Shown: one piece after another, positions 1-7,098 of the stretch
Numbering within the stretch: position 1 is the stretch's first letter
Layout of the letters: each line of letters opens with the position of its first letter
DNA from: Dehalococcoidales bacterium
GTDB taxonomy: Bacteria; Chloroflexota; Dehalococcoidia; Dehalococcoidales; UBA2162
Direction: 5' to 3'
Assembly (NCBI GenBank): GCA_020343555.1
Contig: CP070800.1
Location: forward strand, 2,153,876 to 2,179,988
DNA length: 26,113 nt
The notes under the pieces: model-generated
Database searches by the model: none
What the model was told of the DNA's origin: nothing
Seen by the model: the letters and a program-made list of their open reading frames with translations, nothing else
Made by a program: the position numbers and the translations under genes

Positions 1-648
1 GAAACGAGATTTTCCGATGACCCGGTACAGACAGCTCTGCGTTGGCAGTCGATGGGTCCACCGCGACTTCACATCGTCGATCTTGACGGTGCAGCAACCG
101 GAAAGCCTGGCAATATGGAGATAATCCGGAATATAGCGGTAGCAATGTTGATCCCCACGCAGCTGGGTGGTGGTATCAGAGATATCGATACTGTGAAGGA
201 ATTACTGAGTGCAGGACTGGATCGTGTTATTCTTGGAACAGCCGCCGTGGAAGATACCGAATTTGTAATAGAAGTGTGTAGTAAATACAGTGAATCTATC
301 GTCGTCAGTATTGATACCAGGGACGGGATGTTGGCGGTACGCGGCTGGACGCAGGAAACAAAGATATCAGGAATAGAGTTTGCTCTGAAGATGGCAGAAT
401 TGGGTGTACGTCGATTCATTTATACCGACATCGTGCGTGACGGTACCCTGACGGAACCGAATTTTACGGCAATTTCGGAACTGATAACAAAAACCGGACT
501 GCCGGTGATCGCCGCCGGAGGTGTTGCGTCGGTGCAGCATCTCGTCATGTTGAAGAAGCTGGGTGCTGAAGGAGCTATCATCGGCAAGGCTCTTTATACC
601 GGCGATATCGACCTGAAACAGGCTTTGAAAGCGGTAGAAGAAGCGTAG
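1..648 (+). CDS. hisA: HisA, phosphoribosylformimino-AICAR-P isomerase (5' truncated by window)
   Basis: HisA is a TIM-barrel isomerase of histidine biosynthesis that converts ProFAR to PRFAR. The reading frame is open from base 1. Translation from there begins ETRFSDDPVQTALRWQ, which matches the family segment before the LHIVDLDGA strand. The ATG at 52 is therefore internal, and about 30 N-terminal residues, including the first catalytic Asp, lie outside the window. Visible family features are LHIVDLDGA, QLGGGIRD, the catalytic TDIxRDGT (here YTDIVRDGTL), PVIAAGGV and GAIIGKALY, the phosphate-binding half-barrel repeats. The stop is TAG at 646-648. The next gene, seven bases on, points the other way, so hisA is the last gene of its transcript. 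No hisF follows. Confidence 0.95.
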   Translation, partial: ETRFSDDPVQTALRWQSMGPPRLHIVDLDGAATGKPGNMEIIRNIAVAMLIPTQLGGGIRDIDTVKELLSAGLDRVILGTAAVEDTEFVIEVCSKYSESIVVSIDTRDGMLAVRGWTQETKISGIEFALKMAELGVRRFIYTDIVRDGTLTEPNFTAISELITKTGLPVIAAGGVASVQHLVMLKKLGAEGAIIGKALYTGDIDLKQALKAVEEA

Positions 649-654
649 ACCAGG

Positions 655-1167
655 TTACTTGTCAGGACGTTCTTTAATCAGGTACAGAACAAGATCATCA
701 TCTACTTTGACCATTTCTCCTGGTTTTACCGGTTTTCTCTTGTACATCAGTCCAAGCCTGTCCGGGACGTAACCACGCAAAACGTACATACGCTGTGCCG
801 GACCATAATCTGCGTACATACCGAACCCGATGCCAGCAAAAGGTGAACGTTTGAATATACGTTTTTCTGCTTCATCCACAAGTGCGGTAGCTATTCGGTG
901 ACGGCGGAGATCGGGGACAACAATGAGATCACTGATTTCCGGGATATTTTGTTCAGAGAATCGGGGGTATTCCGAATTCCAGACAATACACACGTGTCCG
1001 GCTAATTCACCTTCATAAAATGCCAGAAGGACAACGCGTTGACCATTTTCCTGCTCTTCATAATATTTTTCGTATAGACCGAGTGATCTGTTATTGCCTG
1101 TAACAGCCAGAGATGAGTAAATAGGCTCTATATCCACTTTTTCCATAGTTCGTATCAGGATATCCAT
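655..1167 (-). CDS. GNAT-family N-acetyltransferase
   Basis: Predicted acyl-CoA-dependent N-acetyltransferase with a single GNAT domain of about 170 residues. It shows the beta4 segment ISDLIVVPDLRRHRIATALVDEAEKR, which carries the acetyl-CoA pyrophosphate loop (RRHRIA, a variant of Q/RxxGxG/A), and then the YGPAQRMYVLRGY motif typical of the family C-terminus. The open frame runs upstream to 1257. I prefer the start at 1167 because MDILIRTMEKVDI looks like a normal GNAT beginning and has an AGG-containing site upstream, while the extra 30 residues look unrelated and their ATG has no ribosome site. The gene is inserted in opposite orientation between hisA and hisI. The substrate cannot be told from the sequence. 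Confidence 0.8.
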   Translation of the reverse strand: MDILIRTMEKVDIEPIYSSLAVTGNNRSLGLYEKYYEEQENGQRVVLLAFYEGELAGHVCIVWNSEYPRFSEQNIPEISDLIVVPDLRRHRIATALVDEAEKRIFKRSPFAGIGFGMYADYGPAQRMYVLRGYVPDRLGLMYKRKPVKPGEMVKVDDDLVLYLIKERPDK

Positions 1168-1269
1168 TTTCTTAACCTGATATACTTTTGAGAGTGTATT
1201 AAACTTGCCTAAATTATAGATGTCCTTTAACATATCATTATACGAATGAATTAACAAGAGGAAGTATTA

Positions 1270-1590
1270 ATGGAAAACTTGAATTTCAATGAAAGCGGAT
1301 TGATCCCGGCAATCGTCCAGGATGACGATACGAACCAGGTATTGATGCTGGGATATATGAATAAAGAAGCACTGGAAAGGACGCTAAAAGGTCCTGACGT
1401 GTGGTTCTACAGCCGCAGCCGACAGGAAATGTGGCACAAGGGATCAACTTCTGGAAATTATCTGAAAGTGCAATCGGTGATGAAAGATTGCGAGAATAAT
1501 AGCCTCCTAGTGAGGGCTAAACCGATGGGTCCTACCTGTCACACTGGAAATATCACCTGCTTCTACCGGGAGTATCCGGAAAAAGACTAG
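1270..1590 (+). CDS. hisI: HisI, phosphoribosyl-AMP cyclohydrolase
   Basis: Zn-dependent cyclohydrolase that opens the purine ring of PR-AMP in histidine biosynthesis. At 106 residues it is a standalone cyclohydrolase, with no HisE (PR-ATP pyrophosphatase) domain. Family motifs are VLMLGYMNKEAL (24-35), the WFYSRSRQEMWHKGSTSGN block (45-63), Cys74, and GPTCHTGNITCF with Cys90 and Cys97; the three cysteines are the expected zinc ligands. The usual DCDxD acidic metal site reads D73-C74-E75-N76-N77, so one Asp is conservatively changed and another is lost. A strong AGAGGAAG ribosome site precedes the ATG. The last four bases overlap the convergent DUF1385 gene. hisA lies upstream, but the intervening opposite-strand GNAT gene implies a separate promoter. 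Confidence 0.95.
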   Translation: MENLNFNESGLIPAIVQDDDTNQVLMLGYMNKEALERTLKGPDVWFYSRSRQEMWHKGSTSGNYLKVQSVMKDCENNSLLVRAKPMGPTCHTGNITCFYREYPEKD

Positions 1591-2537
1591 AGACCGTCGG
1601 TCGCAGTCTCAGGTGCTGCGGTCTCTGATGTTTCCTCAGTTAGTTCTACTTTTTCTACTTCCCAGGTAACGAGTTCCGGTTGTTCTTTTTCTATCACCTT
1701 TCTTAATGCGGAGACTGCAACCTCGATCTTGGCTTCATCCGGTTCGCGTGTCGTTAATGACTGGAGCAGCAAACCGGGTTTTGAGAGAATTTTCACCAGC
1801 CAGTTATCGGTGTGCCTGCCGCTGAAATAGATGGCCTCGTAGCTTATCGAGGAGATCACCGGTATCAGGACGATACGGGAGAGGACCATCATCCAGGTCT
1901 GATGGATTCCTACCAGTGAGAAGACGAGTACGGCAATGATAAGTACGGTAAAGGTAAAGCTGGTTCCACACCTGACGTGCGCCGTGCTGAATTTTTTTAC
2001 ATCCTCGGTTTCCATCGGGACACCGTTTTCGTAAGCATTCACTGTCTTGTGTTCGGCTCCATGGTAGGCGAATACTTTTTTAAGTTCAGGAAGAAATCCC
2101 ATAACTCCAAGGTAAGTTACAAGTATGGCTATCCTTATCAGTCCATCTACCAGGTTGAATAGAAATGAAGATTCAATATTAAAAAGCTTGGTAATGAACA
2201 GGGGGGCAAGGAAGAACAGAACTACTGCAAAGGCAATCGAGCCGGCAACCATCAGCCATAGCATCCACCCGGATATTTCCTCATTCTCTTCTTCAAGAGC
2301 CAGGTTGGCTGAACGGATGATACTCTGGATTCCGAGTACCATAGACTCGATAAGGACGATAATACCTCTAACAAACGGAGTTTTCCTCATCTTGCCTTTG
2401 TAGATTTTCGGCAGGATCTGTGATTCTACGACAATTTCCCCATCAGTTCTGCGAACGGCAGTAACGCAGGTATCCTGCCCTCTCATCATCACTCCTTCGA
2501 CGACTGCCTGTCCACCATAGTAAAATCTTTCTGCCAC
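1587..2537 (-). CDS. yqhQ: DUF1385 (YqhQ-type) integral membrane protein
   Basis: Member of the DUF1385/YqhQ family of membrane proteins of unknown biochemical role. The diagnostic N-terminus FYYGGQAVVEGVMMRG is present, as are KTPFVRGI near residue 52, YHGAEHKTVNAYENG near 160 and HVRCGTSFTF near 188. Four or five hydrophobic segments (about 90-112, 125-150, 195-235) indicate a multipass inner-membrane protein. The C-terminal 40 residues are rich in Glu/Thr and probably cytosolic. The start is GTG, chosen because AGAGGG lies six bases upstream. It follows rpmE on the same strand, a placement I associate with Gram-positive-type and Chloroflexota genomes. A hairpin lies between rpmE and this gene. 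Confidence 0.92.
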   Translation of the reverse strand: MAERFYYGGQAVVEGVMMRGQDTCVTAVRRTDGEIVVESQILPKIYKGKMRKTPFVRGIIVLIESMVLGIQSIIRSANLALEEENEEISGWMLWLMVAGSIAFAVVLFFLAPLFITKLFNIESSFLFNLVDGLIRIAILVTYLGVMGFLPELKKVFAYHGAEHKTVNAYENGVPMETEDVKKFSTAHVRCGTSFTFTVLIIAVLVFSLVGIHQTWMMVLSRIVLIPVISSISYEAIYFSGRHTDNWLVKILSKPGLLLQSLTTREPDEAKIEVAVSALRKVIEKEQPELVTWEVEKVELTEETSETAAPETATDGL

Positions 2538-2559
2538 TGAATCCCTCTACTTAACAAAC

Positions 2560-2593
2560 AGGAGCGGTTTCTGAATACCGCTCCTTCTTTTTT
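2560..2593. terminator. Hairpin terminator between rpmE and yqhQ
   Basis: Nine-base-pair perfect stem (2560-2568 with 2577-2585) with an 8-nt loop. On the plus strand it is followed by TTCTTTTTT. On the minus strand, the direction of the surrounding genes, it is followed by TGTTTGTTAA, a weaker U-rich tract. It most likely ends or attenuates the rplU-rpmA-rpmE transcript before yqhQ. It could also block plus-strand readthrough from hisI, although hisI ends about 970 bases away. Confidence 0.7.
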
Positions 2594-2637
2594 AATAATT
2601 GTTGCTATACCTGGTTGCCCGGAATATGGACGTTTCT

Positions 2638-2844
2638 TTAATCCTTTATATTATATCGACGCTTGAATCGTTCAACCCGACCTGCGGTATCCATCATTTT
2701 ACGCTCACCGGTGAAGAACGGGTGGCATTGACTGCAGAGTTCCACTCTCATTTCTTTCCTGGTAGCACCTACCGTAAATCGATTGCCGCAAGCGCAGATC
2801 ACTTCAGCATCTTCGTAGTATTCAGGATGAATCTTCTCTTTCAT
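2638..2844 (-). CDS. rpmE: Ribosomal protein bL31
   Basis: Large-subunit ribosomal protein L31 of the zinc-binding (C+) type. The 68-residue sequence carries all four zinc cysteines, Cys17 and Cys19 in CACGN and Cys37 and Cys40 in [10 protein letters not shown], plus the family ending VERFKRRY. The start gives a normal MKE-IHP N-terminus. The AGAAGG ribosome site overlaps the rpmA stop codon and lies only one base from the ATG, so translation is probably coupled to rpmA, which ends five bases upstream. A four-cysteine L31 implies that the cell relies on zinc-replete ribosomes; no C- paralogue is visible here. Confidence 0.97.
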   Translation of the reverse strand: MKEKIHPEYYEDAEVICACGNRFTVGATRKEMRVELCSQCHPFFTGERKMMDTAGRVERFKRRYNIKD

Positions 2845-2849
2845 ACCTT

Positions 2850-3104
2850 CTAGCCAGCGTAAACGCTGACTTTCCTCCGATTATTCGTTGCAGGCTCGAA
2901 TTTAACGACACCATCGATAAGAGCATACAGTGTGTAGTCTCTACCGACACCTACATTATTGCCGGGATGGATGCGCGTACCTCGCTGCCTGACTATGATT
3001 GTCCCGGCATTGACTGAATTACCGTCGTATCTCTTGACACCGAGTCTTTTTCCCTGGCTGTCACGACCGTTTTTCGTCTTGCCGCCGCCTTTTTTATGCG
3101 CCAT
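2850..3104 (-). CDS. rpmA: Ribosomal protein bL27
   Basis: Large-subunit protein L27, whose N-terminal tail reaches the peptidyl-transferase centre. The 84-residue sequence starts [20 protein letters not shown], with no Firmicutes-type cleavable N-terminal extension, and contains the family core [24 protein letters not shown]. It overlaps the end of rplU by 11 bases, and its AGAGG ribosome site lies inside rplU, so the two are translationally coupled. The order rplU-rpmA is the near-universal bacterial arrangement. Confidence 0.98.
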   Translation of the reverse strand: MAHKKGGGKTKNGRDSQGKRLGVKRYDGNSVNAGTIIVRQRGTRIHPGNNVGVGRDYTLYALIDGVVKFEPATNNRRKVSVYAG

Positions 3105-3480
3105 TTTCCGTTACCTCTTCAGTCTCCTCTTTTTTCCGGCGACGTGGTTTCTTAGCAGTTGATTCTTCAGGACCGATGATATCATTAATTACCAGCCGGG
3201 TATAACTCTGCCGATGTCCGCTTTTCTTATGGTACCGTCTTTTTGGCTTGTAGTGAAGAACAATAATCTTTCCGCTTCTGTTCTCCCCCTGGCAAGTAGC
3301 CGTTATCCTGGCACCTTCCACGGTAGGATTGCCAATAGTCACCTTATCATCGTCAGCAATGAGGAGTACTTTACTCAGTTCGACGGTATCGCCTTCATAA
3401 GCATCCATGCGGTCGACGTCTACAACCTGCCCCGATGTTACTTTGTATTGTTTACCGCCGGTTTCAACTATCGCGTAAAT
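3094..3480 (-). CDS. rplU: Ribosomal protein bL21, probable AUU start
   Basis: Large-subunit protein L21. The first ATG in frame (3408) would give a protein lacking the conserved N-terminal strand. Reading back in frame gives [23 protein letters not shown], which is exactly the L21 N-terminus, preceded by an ATT codon at 3478-3480 where Met belongs. An excellent GAGGTGG site sits six bases before this ATT, and no ATG, GTG or TTG is in frame between the upstream stop (3517-3519) and 3408. The predicted protein is 128 residues. Its C-terminal extension of about 26 residues (basic KKPRRRKK, then acidic EETEEVTE) goes beyond the usual length of about 103. A single-base sequencing error (ATG read as ATT) is the main alternative. 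The gene has its own promoter at 3560-3589. Confidence 0.93.
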   Translation of the reverse strand: MYAIVETGGKQYKVTSGQVVDVDRMDAYEGDTVELSKVLLIADDDKVTIGNPTVEGARITATCQGENRSGKIIVLHYKPKRRYHKKSGHRQSYTRLVINDIIGPEESTAKKPRRRKKEETEEVTENGA

Positions 3481-3508
3481 TTTAAACCACCTCGTTCGAA
3501 ATAGAATA

Positions 3509-3528
3509 GAACCAGCCTAAGCCGGTTC
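3509..3528 (-). promoter_or_regulatory. Hairpin in rplU 5' leader
   Basis: In the RNA sense this is an 8-bp stem with one G-U pair and a UUAG loop. It lies about 29 bases upstream of the inferred AUU start, inside the short leader that begins at the 3560-3589 promoter. It could be an autoregulatory site for a ribosomal protein, as known for other r-protein leaders, but I match it to no described L21 leader class. Confidence 0.45.
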
Positions 3529-3559
3529 CCAGCTATCTAATAATATCACAAAACATAAA

Positions 3560-3589
3560 ATTCTACCAGTATTACGGGCATGGTGTCAA
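3560..3589 (-). promoter_or_regulatory. Sigma70-type promoter of rplU-rpmA-rpmE
   Basis: Minus-strand TTGACA (3589-3584), an 18-nt spacer and TAGAAT (3565-3560), with an extended -10 TGG just before it. Transcription would begin near 3553, giving a leader of about 70 nt. Near-consensus strength suits a ribosomal operon. Confidence 0.75.
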
Positions 3590-3642
3590 CAATAAAAGGC
3601 GTGTCTACCCACTAAACCCGATAGCTTCCCGGGTGAAGCTTG

Positions 3643-4500
3643 CTAATTCCTTCTTTGAGTCGTATCCCGCGAAGCACCAAATGACTGGGTGATACGGTCA
3701 AGGACCATTGCCATAATGACGATACTGATACCGGCGATAAACGCACGGCCAAGATCCAGTCGCTGAATACCCTTCAGCACCTCCAGTCCAAGTCCGGCAG
3801 CTCCGATCATAGAACAGATGACGACCATTGCCAGGGCCATCATGATAGTCTGGTTGATGCCGGCCATAATGGTGGGAATGGCGAGAGGGATTTGAATCCT
3901 GAACAGGAGTTGTCTTGGTGTCGTCCCGAAAGCTCTCCCTGCTTCCACCGTATCTGCCGGAACCTGCCTGATACCAAGGTTGGTCAACCTGATGCAGGGA
4001 GGTACGGCGTAGATACAGGTTGCTACGACAGCTGGTACCTTCCCCAGTCCGAAGAAGAATACCGCCGGGATCAGGTAAACAAAAGCCGGCATGGTCTGCA
4101 TGAAGTCCAGAATCGGCCGGACGAGACCATATACACGGTCACTTTTTGCCGCAGCAATACCTATCGGTATGCCGACGATCAATGACACAAGTACGGAAGC
4201 CAGCACGATAGCCAGGGTAGTCATGGCATCGTCCCAGACTCCCATGACGCCTATAAATGCAAGTCCGATCAACGCAAACAGGGCAATTTTCCAGCTGGCA
4301 AACTTCCAGGCGATCGCTACGAAAATTCCGATTACGATCCACCACGGCAGCCAGAGCAAGAACCTCTCTATGCCCACTAGTGGAGTTCGGATTATTTCCG
4401 TAACCACATCGAAGAATGGATCTAAGGTCCTGGTCAGCCAATCGACAAGGACGTTGATCCATTCGCCCAGCGGAAAATATACTTCAGGGAAATCAAACAT
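3643..4500 (-). CDS. proW: Glycine betaine/proline ABC transporter permease (ProW-like)
   Basis: Inner-membrane permease of an osmoprotectant importer. The 285-residue protein has an N-terminal amphipathic or hydrophobic region (about 1-60), hydrophobic spans to about residue 80, and then the BPD_transp_1 domain (TM spans about 90-270). The ABC-interaction EAA loop reads EAGRAFGTTPRQLLFRIQIPLAIPTIMAG. The FMQTMPAFVYLIPAVFFFG segment is characteristic of ProW/OpuAB permeases of the quaternary-amine uptake (QAT) family. It is the last gene of proV-proX-proW and is separated from proX by a 74-nt gap holding a long hairpin. The ribosome site is weak (AGGAT about 12 bases upstream). A short hairpin (3623-3640) just past the stop lacks a U-tract. 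Confidence 0.93.
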   Translation of the reverse strand: MFDFPEVYFPLGEWINVLVDWLTRTLDPFFDVVTEIIRTPLVGIERFLLWLPWWIVIGIFVAIAWKFASWKIALFALIGLAFIGVMGVWDDAMTTLAIVLASVLVSLIVGIPIGIAAAKSDRVYGLVRPILDFMQTMPAFVYLIPAVFFFGLGKVPAVVATCIYAVPPCIRLTNLGIRQVPADTVEAGRAFGTTPRQLLFRIQIPLAIPTIMAGINQTIMMALAMVVICSMIGAAGLGLEVLKGIQRLDLGRAFIAGISIVIMAMVLDRITQSFGASRDTTQRRN

Positions 4501-4522
4501 ATAAAACGGTTATCCTAATCCT

Positions 4523-4553
4523 GAATCCTGCCCGTAAACTACGGGCAGGATTC
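4523..4553 (-). repeat. Perfect 13-bp inverted repeat between proX and proW
   Basis: Arms 4523-4535 and 4541-4553 are perfectly complementary with a 5-nt loop. No U-tract follows on the minus strand, so it is unlikely to be a full terminator. Its place right after the binding-protein gene fits an mRNA-protecting intercistronic hairpin that keeps proX more abundant than proW. Confidence 0.8.
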
Positions 4554-4574
4554 ACTATCTTTTGACGGTGAAAC

Positions 4575-5552
4575 TTACATATCAGCAATTGCTTTTTTAA
4601 CTTTATCTGCTGCTTTATCAGTTACAAATTTTGTCCATTTGTCTTCATGATTCTTAAGGAACCAAACGGCCGTTTCACTCGGTTCACTGCCTGATTCATT
4701 CATGTAAGAAAGTACCATGGCAAGTGTGGCGGTATCGAATTCCCATTTACCGAACATTGTAGCCAGTTCGGGATAGTCATCGGCAAAACCCATATGAGAG
4801 GCTACGAACAAGTCAACGGAAGGCCAGCCACAGGCGTAATCAGCCCAGAGTTCCTCGGTGAATGCCGGTTCCTCAAGGAGAGTGAGATCGAGGGCACCGG
4901 ATATCCAGGTCGGGCCCCAGAGGTAACCGATCCAGGGTTCTTTCTTGTCATAGGCACTCTTCAAGGAAGCGAAAAGGCCATCAGAACTGCCGGCGTTCAG
5001 GGTATCGTAATCATCGGCAAGCCCGTAGGCTTCGATCTGTTTCGGTACAACGATTTCACATTCCCATCCCGGAGGTCCGTTCAGGATCAGACCATTACTC
5101 GGATTTTCCGGATTGGCGAACAGTTCCTTGAATTCGGGTTTGGCAAGGTCCTGGACTGATTTCAGTCCTGGGTTTTCCTCGACAATGTAGGTAGGTACCA
5201 CAAAGGCACTCTGCCAGTTGTCGTCATTAAGGTAGCCGAGGATTTCGATCTCCTTGGCAGCAAGACCGGCTTCGATGGCTTCCTTCTGGTTCTGGTACCA
5301 GCCTTCGATCATTACATCGACATCGCCGCTCCGCAGTCCCTGAGTTAAGGGGATGGTCGCGCCGGGGACGAGTTCTACGGATTCACCGTATCCCTCTTCG
5401 ATAAGAATCTTGGCCACCGCTGACTGGAACTGGGCACTGCCCCAGTTAAGTTCAGAAACTTTGATGACTTTCGCTTCACCGCAACCAGCCAGTACTGCGG
5501 TGAACAGAAACAGCCCTGCTAGTAAGATGATTAGGATTTTTTTTATTTTCAT
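4575..5552 (-). CDS. proX: Glycine betaine/proline-binding lipoprotein (ProX/OpuAC-like)
   Basis: Extracytoplasmic solute-binding component of the osmoprotectant ABC importer (OpuAC family). The open frame extends to 5615, but the real start is ATG at 5552, with an ideal AAGGAGGAAAAA site and a signal sequence MKIKKILIILLAG. Lipoprotein processing is expected at the VLAGC lipobox (Cys24). The mature domain carries the family's NWGSAQFQSAVAKILIEE opening, the VDVMIEGWYQNQ segment and several conserved Trp/Tyr residues (including IGYLWGPTW) of the kind that form the aromatic cage for quaternary amines. It lies between proV (92-nt gap) and proW. A GGGAGGTGAT element sits directly after the proV stop, about 80 bases before this start. 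Confidence 0.93.
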   Translation of the reverse strand: MKIKKILIILLAGLFLFTAVLAGCGEAKVIKVSELNWGSAQFQSAVAKILIEEGYGESVELVPGATIPLTQGLRSGDVDVMIEGWYQNQKEAIEAGLAAKEIEILGYLNDDNWQSAFVVPTYIVEENPGLKSVQDLAKPEFKELFANPENPSNGLILNGPPGWECEIVVPKQIEAYGLADDYDTLNAGSSDGLFASLKSAYDKKEPWIGYLWGPTWISGALDLTLLEEPAFTEELWADYACGWPSVDLFVASHMGFADDYPELATMFGKWEFDTATLAMVLSYMNESGSEPSETAVWFLKNHEDKWTKFVTDKAADKVKKAIADM

Positions 5553-5644
5553 TTTTCCTCCTTTTTCTCTGGTTTTTTCCGGAATGATTCCTTTCCTGTT
5601 CCGGACAAGCGGCATGCTGATATAGGCTGTATCACCTCCCTCTC

Positions 5645-6850
5645 TTACGCGTTATTTATCTCTCCGTTACCGGATTGTATTGCGTCTATTATTGCTTTCC
5701 TGGTGATGACACCGAGGAGATGTCGATTATCATCCAGAATCAGTAGAGGGATATCGCCTTCGGCGATAAGCGGAAGACATTCACTAAGTGTGGTATCGGA
5801 AGACGCCTGCGGGAAATTGGTATCGACGATATCATCGACGGTTTTTATACCTTCTTCGAGAGATGCTTCTGCCTGCGGTGCGGTTACCACACCTTTCATT
5901 ATTCCGTAGGTGTCAGTGACGAAGGCTACATCAGCTTCTCTATTTTTCATATCATTCAAAACGGACTCAAGATCGATGCCTTCCCTGACTCTTACGGAAG
6001 GTCTCTTCATTATGCTGCTTGCCGGTAAGACATCCCCGCGAGATACATCTCTCACGAATTCCTTTACGTAGTCGTCGGCGGGGTTTGCTACGATATCCAT
6101 TGGTGTCCCTATCTGGACGACCACACCATCCTTCATAATTGCAATCCGATGACCGAGTTTCAGGGCTTCGGCAAGATCATGGGTAATAAATATTACCGTT
6201 TTGCTGACGGTATCTCTGAGATTGATGAATTCATCCTGCATCTGTCGTCTAATGAGAGGGTCGAGGGCGCTGAATGGTTCGTCCATAAGCATGATTTCCG
6301 GGTCTGAAGCAAGGGCACGAGCAAGTCCTACACGCTGCTGCATTCCGCCACTGAGTTCGTGGATCATACTCTTTTCCCAACCTATCAATCCCACAAGTTC
6401 CAGTGCGTTTTTCACTTTATCATCTTTGGTCTTACCGTGTTCACCGCGTATGTCTAGACCGAATCCGACATTCTCATCGACGCTGCGATGAGGAAGAAGT
6501 CCGAAGTTCTGGAATACCATACTGAGTTTATGACGGCGTAAATTTCTTAATTCCTCGGTATCCATTTGGGCGACATCGATCCCATCTATGAATATCATCC
6601 CGGCAGTAGGCTCGATTATCCTATTTATACATCTGACGAGAGTTGATTTTCCGCTTCCTGAAAGACCCATAACCACGAATATTTCACTTGGTTCGACGTC
6701 GAATGAAACATCTTTAACCGCAAGAACATGCCCGGTCTGTTCCAGAATTTCCTGTTTGTCCATGTTATCATCAGATATCTCAAGAACGCTCGAAGGATTT
6801 GGTCCAAAGACCTTCCAGACGTTTTGACAAGATATCCCTGCTTCTTGCAT
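5645..6850 (-). CDS. proV: Glycine betaine/proline ABC transporter ATPase with CBS domains (ProV-like)
   Basis: ATPase that drives the osmoprotectant importer. Walker A is GLSGSGKST (62-70), the signature is LSGGMQQR (166-173), Walker B is IMLMDEP (186-192), and the switch His is in FITHDLAEAL. The SDDNMDKQEILEQTGHVLAVKDVSF lead-in is typical of ProV/OpuAA. Residues from about 276 to 395 form a CBS-domain pair (SIMKRPSVRVREG..., ending LLGVITRKAIIDAIQ), the ionic-strength or nucleotide-sensing module of this subfamily. AGAGAGG lies ten bases before the ATG. It is the first gene of the operon and is preceded by a long structured leader with its own terminator, so expression is probably controlled after transcription starts. 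Confidence 0.95.
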   Translation of the reverse strand: MQEAGISCQNVWKVFGPNPSSVLEISDDNMDKQEILEQTGHVLAVKDVSFDVEPSEIFVVMGLSGSGKSTLVRCINRIIEPTAGMIFIDGIDVAQMDTEELRNLRRHKLSMVFQNFGLLPHRSVDENVGFGLDIRGEHGKTKDDKVKNALELVGLIGWEKSMIHELSGGMQQRVGLARALASDPEIMLMDEPFSALDPLIRRQMQDEFINLRDTVSKTVIFITHDLAEALKLGHRIAIMKDGVVVQIGTPMDIVANPADDYVKEFVRDVSRGDVLPASSIMKRPSVRVREGIDLESVLNDMKNREADVAFVTDTYGIMKGVVTAPQAEASLEEGIKTVDDIVDTNFPQASSDTTLSECLPLIAEGDIPLLILDDNRHLLGVITRKAIIDAIQSGNGEINNA

Positions 6851-6885
6851 ATAAGTAAAACCTCTCTGAAAATAGCTCTGAAGAC

Positions 6886-6924
6886 AAAAAGGCCGTCATA
6901 CTCTACTCTGAATAAAATGACGCC
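6886..6924 (-). terminator. Intrinsic terminator in the proV leader
   Basis: Minus-strand stem GGCGTCAT (6924-6917) with ATGACGGCC (6899-6891), with one bulge and a 17-nt loop, followed at once by UUUUUGUC (from 6890). It lies 36 bases before the proV ATG and downstream of the promoter. It therefore acts within the leader (attenuation) rather than at a gene end. Confidence 0.75.
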
Positions 6925-7048
6925 GCACATGGTGTAAAAAGGAGGGTATGAGTGCCCCAAGTTAGAGGATCGATATTTTTTTTTCTTACTCCTATTCCCG
7001 CTGGTCAGATATTTCTCAAGTATACCAGTGTAACTTGGGGTAAAATCG
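6886..7048 (-). ncRNA. Candidate riboswitch-like leader of proV operon
   Basis: Leader RNA of about 160 nt between the promoter at 7054-7082 and the terminator. A perfect 10-bp stem P1 (7040-7031 with 6964-6955) closes a 66-nt interior that contains P2 (CUGGU/ACCAG, 7028-7024 with 7005-7001, plus AUA/UAU inside) and a weaker P3 (AGGA/UCCU, 6993-6990 with 6969-6966): a three-way junction. An alternative pairing of 6956-6946 with 6901-6891 (six plus three pairs around a 2x2 loop) would use bases from both the 3' side of P1 and the terminator 3' arm, as an antiterminator does. I recognise no known riboswitch class, and no T-box motif is present. Folding was done by eye. Confidence 0.55.
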
Positions 7049-7053
7049 CCCAT

Positions 7054-7082
7054 ATTCTAACAGGATAAACACGAGGTGTCAA
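7054..7082 (-). promoter_or_regulatory. Sigma70-type promoter of proVXW
   Basis: Minus-strand TTGACA (7082-7077), a 17-nt spacer and TAGAAT (7059-7054). It lies just downstream of the glpD stop and gives the transporter operon independent transcription with a leader of about 195 nt before proV. Confidence 0.8.
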
Positions 7083-7098
7083 AGACTTTGTTGGCCTG

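Noticed and set aside
69..419. Minus-strand ORF inside hisA
   Set aside because: Antisense shadow of a well-conserved gene, with no ribosome site.
3214..3504. Plus-strand ORF over rplU
   Set aside because: Antisense shadow of the ribosomal-protein gene.
3623..3640. Hairpin AGCTTC/GAAGCT after proW as an intrinsic terminator
   Set aside because: Only six pairs and no U-tract on the minus strand.
5553..5615. N-terminal extension of ProX to 5615
   Set aside because: It would bury the signal peptide and lipobox 21 residues inside the protein; the ATG at 5552 has a perfect SD.
6625..7053. 142-codon minus-strand ORF across the proV leader and 5' end
   Set aside because: It overlaps proV in another frame. 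Its ATG lies directly downstream of the promoter -10, and it shows no family signature. The RNA-structure reading explains the leader better.
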